DNA from: Puia sp.
GTDB taxonomy: Bacteria > Bacteroidota > Bacteroidia > Chitinophagales > Chitinophagaceae
Assembly: GCA_031292515.1 (NCBI GenBank)
Contig: JARLGZ010000054.1
Coordinates: forward strand, 210,356-274,355
Direction: 5' to 3'
DNA: 64,000 nt
Position numbers and translations under genes: made by a program. How positions within the stretch are numbered: the stretch's first letter is position 1; every line of letters starts with the position of its first letter. This document shows positions 25,482 to 32,695 of the stretch, in pieces. The notes below the pieces were generated by a model that searched no databases, was not told the DNA's origin, and saw only the letters and a program-made list of their open reading frames with translations.

Positions 25482-26636
25482 TCATATTCGTTCGTGTTCA
25501 ACCAGGAATGCCCCCGCTTCTTTCAGCAGCGGCACATCGATCTCATGTACCTCTTCTCCCTTGCCGATATCCGGCAGGAGCATGATCGTCAGCCGGCCGC
25601 CGAGGTGTTCCCGGAACTCCTGCAGCCCTTTTAGGACGGGGCTGTCTTCCCCCGAGACCTGCATCAGTGGGTGGGTCACGGCAAAGCCAAGATCTTTCAG
25701 GAGACTCACGACACGAAGCGCTTTGTCTTTGGCCAGGCGGCCCGACATCATCGAATAGACGGTATCCAGTGCGATGCCCATCGCCACAGCCTCTCCGTGC
25801 AGGATCCCGAAATCCGACAGCTGCTCTACCTTATGAGCGCTCCAATGCCCGAAGTCCAATGGCCGCGAGGAACCCTGTTCGAAGGGATCGCCGCCGGCGA
25901 TATGCTCCAGGTGCAATTCCGCACAACGTTTGATCAGGTATTGCATGACCACGAGGTCGCGCCCCACGAGATCCGCTGCATGTGTCTCGATCCAGTCGAA
26001 GAAGGCCGCATCTTTTATCAAGGCCACTTTTATCGCTTCCGCGATACCCGAACGCCAATCCCTGTCCGTCAGCGTTGTCAGCAGATCTATATCATTAAAG
26101 ACGGCCACGGGAGGGACGAAGGTCCCCAGGAAATTCTTCTTATGGAAATGGTTGATGCCATTTTTTACGCCTACCCCGGAATCGTTCTGTGAGAGGACGG
26201 TCGTGGGTATGCGTATATGCCTGATTCCCCGGTGGGCCACGGCCGCGGCATAGCCGGCCAGGTCCAGTACGGCGCCCCCGCCGATGGCGGCAAGATAGGA
26301 ATGGCGGTCGATACCATATTCATCGATTGCGGCCACGATCCTGTCGAAGAAGGCGGGATCGTTTTTGGCGGCTTCTCCACCCGGGATGATGAGGGGGGCT
26401 CCGGCCAGCGTCGTCCCTTCATGTACTCCGAAATAGCGGGTGATGGCAGCTGCCAGGCCCGGCTGTGCATCCGATACGCCTTTATCGATCACGAAAAGTA
26501 TCTTTTGGAGGATTCCGGCTGTCCTCTTTTCCCGGAGGAAACGGCTGAAGAGGGTGTTTTCATCCTTGAAAAGGCCGGAGGTAAAGTGGACCTTGTATTC
26601 GAATTTTACACTGAAAGACTGTTCTAAATAATCCAT
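25482..26636 (-). CDS. eboD: EboD: 3-dehydroquinate synthase-like sugar phosphate cyclase
   Basis: About 384 residues from the ATG at 26636; the frame extends to a TTG at 26645. Dehydroquinate synthase-type features include AAIGGGAVLDLAGYAAAVAHRG (NAD-binding), IRIPTTVLSQNDSGVG, FVPPVAVFND, GIAEAIKVALI, and two Zn-ligand His regions, DFGHWSAHK and ILHGEAVAMG. The active-site stretch NGINHFHKKNFLG differs from the canonical dehydroquinate synthase pattern, which fits a specialised cyclase rather than the shikimate enzyme. Located between eboC and eboE. Its substrate is unknown; the family cyclises a sugar phosphate using bound NAD. Confidence 0.92.
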   Translation of the reverse strand: MDYLEQSFSVKFEYKVHFTSGLFKDENTLFSRFLREKRTAGILQKILFVIDKGVSDAQPGLAAAITRYFGVHEGTTLAGAPLIIPGGEAAKNDPAFFDRIVAAIDEYGIDRHSYLAAIGGGAVLDLAGYAAAVAHRGIRHIRIPTTVLSQNDSGVGVKNGINHFHKKNFLGTFVPPVAVFNDIDLLTTLTDRDWRSGIAEAIKVALIKDAAFFDWIETHAADLVGRDLVVMQYLIKRCAELHLEHIAGGDPFEQGSSRPLDFGHWSAHKVEQLSDFGILHGEAVAMGIALDTVYSMMSGRLAKDKALRVVSLLKDLGFAVTHPLMQVSGEDSPVLKGLQEFREHLGGRLTIMLLPDIGKGEEVHEIDVPLLKEAGAFLVEHERI

Positions 26637-26693
26637 ACTGTTCAAATGCTGATGCTTACGTATAAAAGATTTTCCAGGAGGCTGCAGGAGAGC

Positions 26694-27599
26694 TTAGGTT
26701 ACTGCGAACAGCCTGGCTAACCATAGGGACAAGGGGAGTAAAAGTACGATGATCAGGGCGAGATACAAAGAATCAAAAGCAGCCGCCCAGGAGGCGTTCA
26801 TCAGGATCAGGGCGATGACGCCTGCCTTTACCGCCCGGCCGATATTCTTTCCGATTGGCTCCTGTATCGCTTTTGCCAGCGGTCTGAAGATCATCCAGGC
26901 GAAAAACAACAGGAAAGGCAGTGTCAGCAGCACTGTATCCTTTTCGGTGGCGACCGCCCCAATGCAGCCGATTACGATGGCATAGAGCCCGGCGGCAAAA
27001 TAAAGCAGATTTCTGCCGCTTCCATGAACTTCTCCCCGGCTGATCATCGTGATCGAAGCGATATAAAGAACCGGTACGAGCGCGATGGCTCCATGCTGCG
27101 CAAGCGCCGCAGGTAGAACGCTGATGCCCAGCAAAAGGTTCAGTCCTCTGCAAAGCCCCATATTCAGGGGCCCCAGGATTGTATGGTGTTTTCCCCATTT
27201 GTCATATAACAGCGCGGCCAGGGCGATCAGCGCTGCCAGGCCGCCCGTCAGGGGGGTGATCGCGAACGCCGATAATATTCCGAGGATCAACAGGGCGGTT
27301 CCCAGCAGGGCGGCTTCCGGGCGTTTGATCAACCCGGAGGGGATCGGGCGCTCCGGGCGTTCTATAGCATCCAGTTCTGCGTCGAATACATCGTTGAAGA
27401 CGACACCGCCTCCATAGAGACCGATGGTGGAAAGCGCCAGGGCCGACACCGGAATTCCGATTGCCAGGCAGGCAGGCGTCTGAGAGGGCGGCTGCCGCCC
27501 GAAGAAACCTGCTATCGTAGCCCCCGCAAGAACATCCGCCACGGAAGTAACGATATTGGCGGGCCGCATAAGACGCAGGTAACCCGTAATTTTTTTCAA
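26694..27599 (-). CDS. eboC: EboC: UbiA-like membrane prenyltransferase
   Basis: A 301-residue polytopic protein with about eight hydrophobic segments. The UbiA signature appears as VFNDVFDAELDAIERPERPIPSG (NDxxDxxxD; Asp residues bind Mg and prenyl diphosphate), and the second Asp-rich loop as LLYDKWGKH. The N-terminus LRLMRPANIVTSVADVLAG is typical. The start codon at 27599 is TTG, giving MKKITGYLRL; the next in-frame ATG (27569) would remove the beginning of the first helix. It lies only 10 bp after eboB, indicating co-transcription. It would attach a prenyl group to a polar acceptor in the membrane; the acceptor is unknown. Confidence 0.9.
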   Translation of the reverse strand: MKKITGYLRLMRPANIVTSVADVLAGATIAGFFGRQPPSQTPACLAIGIPVSALALSTIGLYGGGVVFNDVFDAELDAIERPERPIPSGLIKRPEAALLGTALLILGILSAFAITPLTGGLAALIALAALLYDKWGKHHTILGPLNMGLCRGLNLLLGISVLPAALAQHGAIALVPVLYIASITMISRGEVHGSGRNLLYFAAGLYAIVIGCIGAVATEKDTVLLTLPFLLFFAWMIFRPLAKAIQEPIGKNIGRAVKAGVIALILMNASWAAAFDSLYLALIIVLLLPLSLWLARLFAVT

Positions 27600-27609
27600 A
27601 ATGCCTTCT

Positions 27610-28593
27610 TTAGCTGATGATGATGGATGATTTGTCGATCCGGGGCTGCTGGCCGCCGCGGAGGATGCTGTTGCCCTCGAACCTGCCGCTTTGATCGATC
27701 TGTTTTACCGTTTCGAAATCGGCCTCATCGATCTGGCCGCTCTGCGCAAACGCGGTTATGGCATTGCGATAGGTTACCATCCTGATGTCTTCGTCGCTGA
27801 GCCCCCGCTCCTTCATCAATGCGGCGGTCTTGGGAACCGCCAGGGGATCGCTGATGCCCCAGTCGGCGGCGGAATTCACCATGATACGTTCCGTCCCGTA
27901 TTGTCTGACGATCTCCACCATGCGCTCATTGCCCATCTTTGTGAACGGGTAGATCGTAAAAGCTGCCCAGAATCCCCGGTCCAACACCTCTTTTACGGTT
28001 TCTTCGTTGTTGTGGTCGACGATTACCCGGTAAGGGTCGAGGCCGTGTTCGATGGCGATATCCATGCTCCGCTGGGTTCCTTTTTTCTTGTCGCGGTGCG
28101 GCGTATGAATTTGAACGGGCAACTCCGCCTCCTTGGCGAGTTCCAGTTGCAGTCGATAATACCGGTCTTCCGCGGGGGTCTGGTCGTCAAACCCGATCTC
28201 TCCCACACCCACGACCCCTTCCTTATTGATAAAGAGCGGCAGGATCTCCATGACCTGTTCGGCAAGGCGTTCATTATTAGCCTCCCGTGAGTTGAGCCCG
28301 ATAGTGCAGTAGTGTTTGATGCCGAATTGGGACGACCGGAACCTTTCCCATCCGATCAGGCTGCTATAATAATCGCGAAAGCTGTCCAGGCCCGTGCGGG
28401 GTTGCCCGAGCCAAAAAGCGGGCTCTATCAGCGCGACGATGCCTGCATCGGCCATAGCCTGGTAGTCGTCGGTGGTGCGCGAAGTCATGTGCACATGAGG
28501 ATCAAAAAAGGACATGCCCCGTATCGACCGCAGGTCTGCCGGGACAATATTGTGATCCGCCGTTTCTTTTTCACTGGAATGATTGCAACACAT
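27610..28593 (-). CDS. eboB: EboB: TatD-like metal-dependent hydrolase
   Basis: A 327-residue amidohydrolase-fold protein. Metal ligands are visible in FFDPHVHM (HxH), GVGEIGFDD (Glu), PVQIHTPHRD (His), VIVDHNNEE (His) and VNSAADWGISDP (Asp). This fits the EboB branch rather than housekeeping TatD nucleases, supported by its position directly after eboA and before eboC. The ATG at 28593 gives MCCNHSSEKETADH before the first strand; the later Met in RGMSFFDPHVH is a less likely start. The reaction is unknown; the family hydrolyses esters, lactones or phosphoesters. Confidence 0.9.
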   Translation of the reverse strand: MCCNHSSEKETADHNIVPADLRSIRGMSFFDPHVHMTSRTTDDYQAMADAGIVALIEPAFWLGQPRTGLDSFRDYYSSLIGWERFRSSQFGIKHYCTIGLNSREANNERLAEQVMEILPLFINKEGVVGVGEIGFDDQTPAEDRYYRLQLELAKEAELPVQIHTPHRDKKKGTQRSMDIAIEHGLDPYRVIVDHNNEETVKEVLDRGFWAAFTIYPFTKMGNERMVEIVRQYGTERIMVNSAADWGISDPLAVPKTAALMKERGLSDEDIRMVTYRNAITAFAQSGQIDEADFETVKQIDQSGRFEGNSILRGGQQPRIDKSSIIIS

Positions 28594-28675
28594 TGTTATA
28601 TTAATTTACACGAATTGAAAAAGAACTAATAAACACAAAAATGGCTTACGACCCATCCTGCCTCCGCTACTGTTT

Positions 28676-29362
28676 CTATTGCCCGCCGCCGCCAAGCTTT
28701 TCGATCTCCCGGAGTTCGGGTTTGACCGATCGGCCTGCCGCCTGCCGTTCCCGGGCATAGTCGGAAAGGATGGCTGACAAAGCCTTGTTGGCGCGTTTTT
28801 CCAGCCCGCTGATCTGCCGGATGTCTTTGTCAGTAAAAAAGGCCTTCATAACCAGTTGATTCCACGCCGGCTCTTCGAGCCATTCGGCCGGATAAGGGTT
28901 GCGGTGGATGATAGCGTCCAGCACGATCCCGATATTGCTCCGGATCCCTTCTGCGCAGCGACCACGCCATTCTTCCGGGTAGGCCAGGACGGGCAGCGCC
29001 GAATAAAGGGCCACCAGTTCATTCATTTCCGCGGCAGAAAACAGGTTTTCGATTTTTTTGAGATAGGCATTCTTGTCGGCAGGGTCCGCTTGCATCAAAA
29101 GCCAGACCCGGGCTAACCGGTCGAGGGTCCAGTCTTTTATATACAGACCCTTACAGTCTCTTTCGGCCTCCTGTTGCTCGGCTTCCGTGATACCCGGATC
29201 TTTTTTCCCGGTCTTGCGTGGCATCGCGGTGAAGGCGAGGGCCAACTGGGTCCCCCCGGTCTCTTCCCTTACGGAGGCGGCCTTTGCGGTCAGCCAGTCC
29301 CGGGCGCCCGGATCAAGGTTACGGTATACGATCGATTCGATCAGTGATGACAGGTTTTTCAT
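28676..29362 (-). CDS. eboA: EboA-domain protein
   Basis: A 228-residue, mostly helical cytosolic protein. The EboA-family core is recognisable in GIRSNIGIVLDAIIHRNPYPAEWLEEPAWNQLVMKAFF (residues about 140-178), with FSAAEMNELVALYSALPVLAYPEEW before it. The biochemical function of EboA is not known. The start ATG (29362) overlaps the stop of the TMEM220-like gene in an ATGA arrangement, so the two are translationally coupled. It is the first ebo gene of the series, with 82 bp before eboB. Confidence 0.92.
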   Translation of the reverse strand: MKNLSSLIESIVYRNLDPGARDWLTAKAASVREETGGTQLALAFTAMPRKTGKKDPGITEAEQQEAERDCKGLYIKDWTLDRLARVWLLMQADPADKNAYLKKIENLFSAAEMNELVALYSALPVLAYPEEWRGRCAEGIRSNIGIVLDAIIHRNPYPAEWLEEPAWNQLVMKAFFTDKDIRQISGLEKRANKALSAILSDYARERQAAGRSVKPELREIEKLGGGGQ

Positions 29363-29742
29363 ATTCCTCCCGCTGCAAAATAGTTAATGGCCAGGGCGCC
29401 CGTGATGATCAGCAACCCGAAAAACTCCCTGGTCTTTTCGATATAAGGCTTTGTCGCCTGCATGGTCTCTACAAGGCTGGGCTTGTTGTATTTGACGATC
29501 CAATCCTTTACTCCGTCTTTTGAGAAGAACAGGATTGCCGCATATACGAGGTAGAAAGCCATGGCCAGAAGATAGCCCAGGGGATAATACTTCTTAAAAA
29601 TAGCCAGGCCGCAGCCGACCGCCGCAACCATATAAATGGTCACCCAAAGCCAGGCATCGATATCGTTGAGGTTCACGTAGGCGAAACCCAAAAACGCGAC
29701 CAGGAATATGACATTCAAAATGGTCAGGATCATAGACGTCAT
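29359..29742 (-). CDS. TMEM220-like small membrane protein
   Basis: About 127 residues from the ATG at 29742 (another at 29733); the frame is open up to 29790. It has four hydrophobic segments (MILTILNVIFLVAFLGFAYV; WLWVTIYMVAAVGCGLAIF; LGYLLAMAFYLVYAAILFF; FGLLIITGALAINYF), resembling the transmembrane 220 family, which has no known activity. The gene overlaps eboA by four bases, so it is an accessory member of the ebo operon here. This coupling is the only functional clue. Confidence 0.82.
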   Translation of the reverse strand: MTSMILTILNVIFLVAFLGFAYVNLNDIDAWLWVTIYMVAAVGCGLAIFKKYYPLGYLLAMAFYLVYAAILFFSKDGVKDWIVKYNKPSLVETMQATKPYIEKTREFFGLLIITGALAINYFAAGGI

Positions 29743-29806
29743 TCTTTTTTGTACCACAAATATAATCAACCCCGCGAGGCTCCCGAACAAAGCGGAGCTC
29801 CGTCCG

Positions 29807-32143
29807 TCATTTTTTAGCGGTTTGTTTGGCTTTCTCCAGTTTTGCCCGCTCGATTTTTGCCTTTTCCTCTTTTTCCAGTTTGGCTTTTTCGATCATATTC
29901 AGCTCCTCCAGGGTCCAGGCATCCTTCCGGGATGCGTTCTCTTCCCGGATTTTCTTTACATCTTCGGGGAATACAAGGCCGCCGTGGCCTAGCTGGTTGC
30001 CCAGGCTGACACGGATAAAGCTGAGCACCGAGGCGATATATTCATCGTTGTGTTCGTTCTGGGCAGGCATGATATCCGGGTATTTTGTGTTGTCTACAGG
30101 GCCCTTCAGCCCGTGCAGCAGGATGCGGATCAGGAGATCCGGGTCGCCTTTCACCTGAAGTGCGCCGGCAAGAGGCGGAGCCAGTTTCGAAGAGACGCCT
30201 TTCCCATCGGGCCCGTGGCAGGTAGCGCAGAGCTGGCTGAAATTGGAGGCTCCGAGGAATACCAGGCGCTGATCATCCTCATCCATATGGGCGGTGAGCT
30301 CCCTGAGCTCTTTTTTCGAATCGTCGCCTTCATTCAGGCTTTTGGTGGCTGCCCTGACGATCATCGGATTGGCTTTGTCAGAAGCCAGCAGATCGTTCAG
30401 CAAAACCCTGGCTTGGGCGTCCTTGCTATAGCGCAGCGACAAGGCGAGCTGGATCCGGTCATCCGGGCTGGGATCCGTTTTGAAAGCGGCCAGCGCCGTC
30501 AATAGCTGCCCGTCACCTGCTTTCAGAAACGGCTCGCTGATGCGGATGGCAGCCTTTCTTACCTGCGGGTCTTCGTCTTTATAAGCGGCGATCAGGGTCT
30601 CGCGGTCGATCGCCTTCAGCCCTTCCAGCGTCCAAAGCGCATGCACACGGGCCAGGGCCGGGGGCGGATGATTCCAGAACTTCAATGTTTCCAGGAAGGA
30701 TCTCTCCCCGAGCGCCAGTTTCTTAAGGGCCGGAACCTGCGACTGGTCGTTGCGGATGATCAGTAGTTTTTGGGCGTTATCCCTCCACCAGCCGTTGGGG
30801 TGCGATAGTGCGGCCACCAGCTCCGGTCCGGTAGCGTCCAGCAGGCGGGGAGCGGGTCCGGGTGTGTAGCCATCGTGAACGAGGCGGTAGATGCGTCCGC
30901 GGTTGATATGTTTATCCAGGTCTTTGCGACGGATCTGCGGGTTGATATAGCTGTCCGGCCGGGTCCAGGCGCTCTCCTGGATGATGCCATGATACATGTC
31001 TACGATATAAAGGCAGCCGTCCGGTCCCGTGGCGGTATTGATCGGGCGGAAGTTCATATCCGATGAGGCCAGGAATTCCCTCTTGTCATAAGCGTTGTGA
31101 AGGATGGTTTCCCCCGCACTGTCGATCGCCTTCGCGCGCCTGATGAGACGTCCGACGGGTTCACAAATAAAGAGGTCCCCGACCATCGTGGATGGCTCCC
31201 GGTCGCCCCGGAATACAGTCTGTCCGCAGGAGGCTGTAAAATGATTGAGGGTGCTGTCCGGTCTCAGCCTTCCCTGGCCTCCCTGTACGTCGGGCGTGGC
31301 AATGATGGGGTAGACTGAATCAAAGTCGGCAGCGCGCTCGTTCTCGAAATCGATCCGTCCATATGCCGGGTTCTGTTCGAAGTTGAGCGCCGGCGTTTCC
31401 CCGCCCGCCGAAGAAAAATAAAGCCGGCCATAGTTGTCCTCGGTGAGACCCCATTGCCCGCCGGGTCCCGTCGCCATGGTATCGACATCCAGTTGCCCGT
31501 TATTATACCGGTAGCGAACAGGGTTGGACGTTACATAGATCCAGTTGTCGATATCCCAGATCAGCCCGCTCTTCTGGTGTTCCAGGTTGGCATTGTCGGC
31601 GGTATCATTGTGGTAGACTCGTATCTTCTCGTCGGCTTTGCCGTCGCCGTTGGTATCCCGGTAGCTGTACAGGTTGTAGGTATAGGTCTCGTTGACCACC
31701 AGCCGGTCGTCCAGGGCCAGCATCATGCGCGGGAGCACCAGGCTGTCTATAAAGATCGTGCTCTTATCCATTTTGCCGTCGCCATCGGTATCCTCCAGCC
31801 GGGTAATCCGGCAGATGGGCAGTTTCTCGCCCGTCCCGTTGATATCCTGCATATAACTGCGCATTTCGGCCACATAGAGCCGCCCATTACCATCCCAGAC
31901 GATGGCGACAGGTTCCTGGATCTGGGGCTCGCTGGCGACCAGTTCGAGATGATAGCCCGGCGGCAGGTGCATGGTCTTCATGCTCTCTTCCGGCGAACGA
32001 TAAACCGGATCGGGGTTCGGGTCGATGTGTTCGGGCCTCGGCGGTGCGGGCTCTTCGGGTTGCTCCTGTTGCTTGCAGGAGAACAGGAATAAACACAGAA
32101 AAGCCGTGTAAAACAGGGCTTGCGGGGATCGGGGCTGACTCAT
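29807..32143 (-). CDS. Lipoprotein with sugar-dehydrogenase-like propeller, HEAT repeats and cytochrome c domain
   Basis: A 778-residue protein. The signal peptide ends in a lipobox (LFLFSC, Cys23). Residues about 50-430 form a beta-propeller of the membrane-bound dehydrogenase type (PPGYHLELVASEPQIQEPVAIVWDGNGRLYVAEMRSY, with EDTDGDGKMDK and DTNGDGKADE Ca-binding loops). Residues about 450-620 look like HEAT repeats. A class I cytochrome c follows with CATCH at 639-643 and a Met in DIMPAQ. The last 35 residues are an unusual Lys/Glu-rich helix (KAKLEKEEKAKIERAKLEK). Likely a periplasmic redox enzyme acting on a sugar or alcohol. It ends 64 bp before the TMEM220-like gene and may belong to the ebo transcript. 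Confidence 0.88.
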   Translation of the reverse strand: MSQPRSPQALFYTAFLCLFLFSCKQQEQPEEPAPPRPEHIDPNPDPVYRSPEESMKTMHLPPGYHLELVASEPQIQEPVAIVWDGNGRLYVAEMRSYMQDINGTGEKLPICRITRLEDTDGDGKMDKSTIFIDSLVLPRMMLALDDRLVVNETYTYNLYSYRDTNGDGKADEKIRVYHNDTADNANLEHQKSGLIWDIDNWIYVTSNPVRYRYNNGQLDVDTMATGPGGQWGLTEDNYGRLYFSSAGGETPALNFEQNPAYGRIDFENERAADFDSVYPIIATPDVQGGQGRLRPDSTLNHFTASCGQTVFRGDREPSTMVGDLFICEPVGRLIRRAKAIDSAGETILHNAYDKREFLASSDMNFRPINTATGPDGCLYIVDMYHGIIQESAWTRPDSYINPQIRRKDLDKHINRGRIYRLVHDGYTPGPAPRLLDATGPELVAALSHPNGWWRDNAQKLLIIRNDQSQVPALKKLALGERSFLETLKFWNHPPPALARVHALWTLEGLKAIDRETLIAAYKDEDPQVRKAAIRISEPFLKAGDGQLLTALAAFKTDPSPDDRIQLALSLRYSKDAQARVLLNDLLASDKANPMIVRAATKSLNEGDDSKKELRELTAHMDEDDQRLVFLGASNFSQLCATCHGPDGKGVSSKLAPPLAGALQVKGDPDLLIRILLHGLKGPVDNTKYPDIMPAQNEHNDEYIASVLSFIRVSLGNQLGHGGLVFPEDVKKIREENASRKDAWTLEELNMIEKAKLEKEEKAKIERAKLEKAKQTAKK

Positions 32144-32688
32144 AATGCTGTGGGTTGTATAGTCTACAATAATCCGTCATTGAAGCCTTCGTAACTACCT
32201 GAAAATTGACCGTTTCTGATACTATCTTGACGCCGGGAGGAAGCCGGCAGGACATCGGTACGATTAATCTTCTTCCACGAACGCTGAACCTTGGATAAAT
32301 CATAGGTAAGATCGTGAATTAATAGGGAATAGTTGCGCTGATTATCAATAATTTATATCTTGTTTTTGGCGATTATATGCAAGCTTCAGCGCCTAAGCGA
32401 AAAAGATCTCCGGATAATTGCCACAAATAAAGAATACAGATGGGAGTCAGCCAGGGATATCCCCGATAAAGGGTTTACATGGGCTTAGTCTGGTCCCTCT
32501 CAGATATTTGTTTTATTGCATATTCGTTTCTCAAAAATCAGACAGTTTCTGTAACGAAATCGAACGATCTTCTTGATGATTCCTATCTCAAATAGCTTAT
32601 TTACAAGTCTTTATAAAGCTGGCACATTCGTAGCTTGCTTAAGGAGGATTGGACACATGACAATCAGCAAGAATCAAACTGGTCTTTT
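32144..32688. other. Intergenic region between divergent cytochrome c lipoprotein and ABC permease genes
   Basis: About 545 bp without a protein gene that I can support. It must hold both promoters, but no exact TAnnTTTG box was found. The only notable element is an AGGAGG at 32642-32647 followed by a 12-codon reading frame that runs into the permease start. Confidence 0.5.
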
Positions 32689-32695
32689 ATGCTGA
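32657..32695 (+). promoter_or_regulatory. Possible 12-codon leader ORF coupled to the ABC permease start
   Basis: An ATG at 32657, nine bases after a strong AGGAGG, encodes MTISKNQTGLLC and stops at TGA (32693-32695), overlapping the permease ATG at 32689. The permease itself has no Shine-Dalgarno directly upstream, so translation might be coupled through this leader. The peptide has no recognisable identity. Confidence 0.35.

Noticed and set aside
31887..32303. Minus-strand frame starting in the 32.2 kb gap
   Set aside because: It lies out of frame over the start of the cytochrome c lipoprotein gene and shows no domain or ribosome-binding site.
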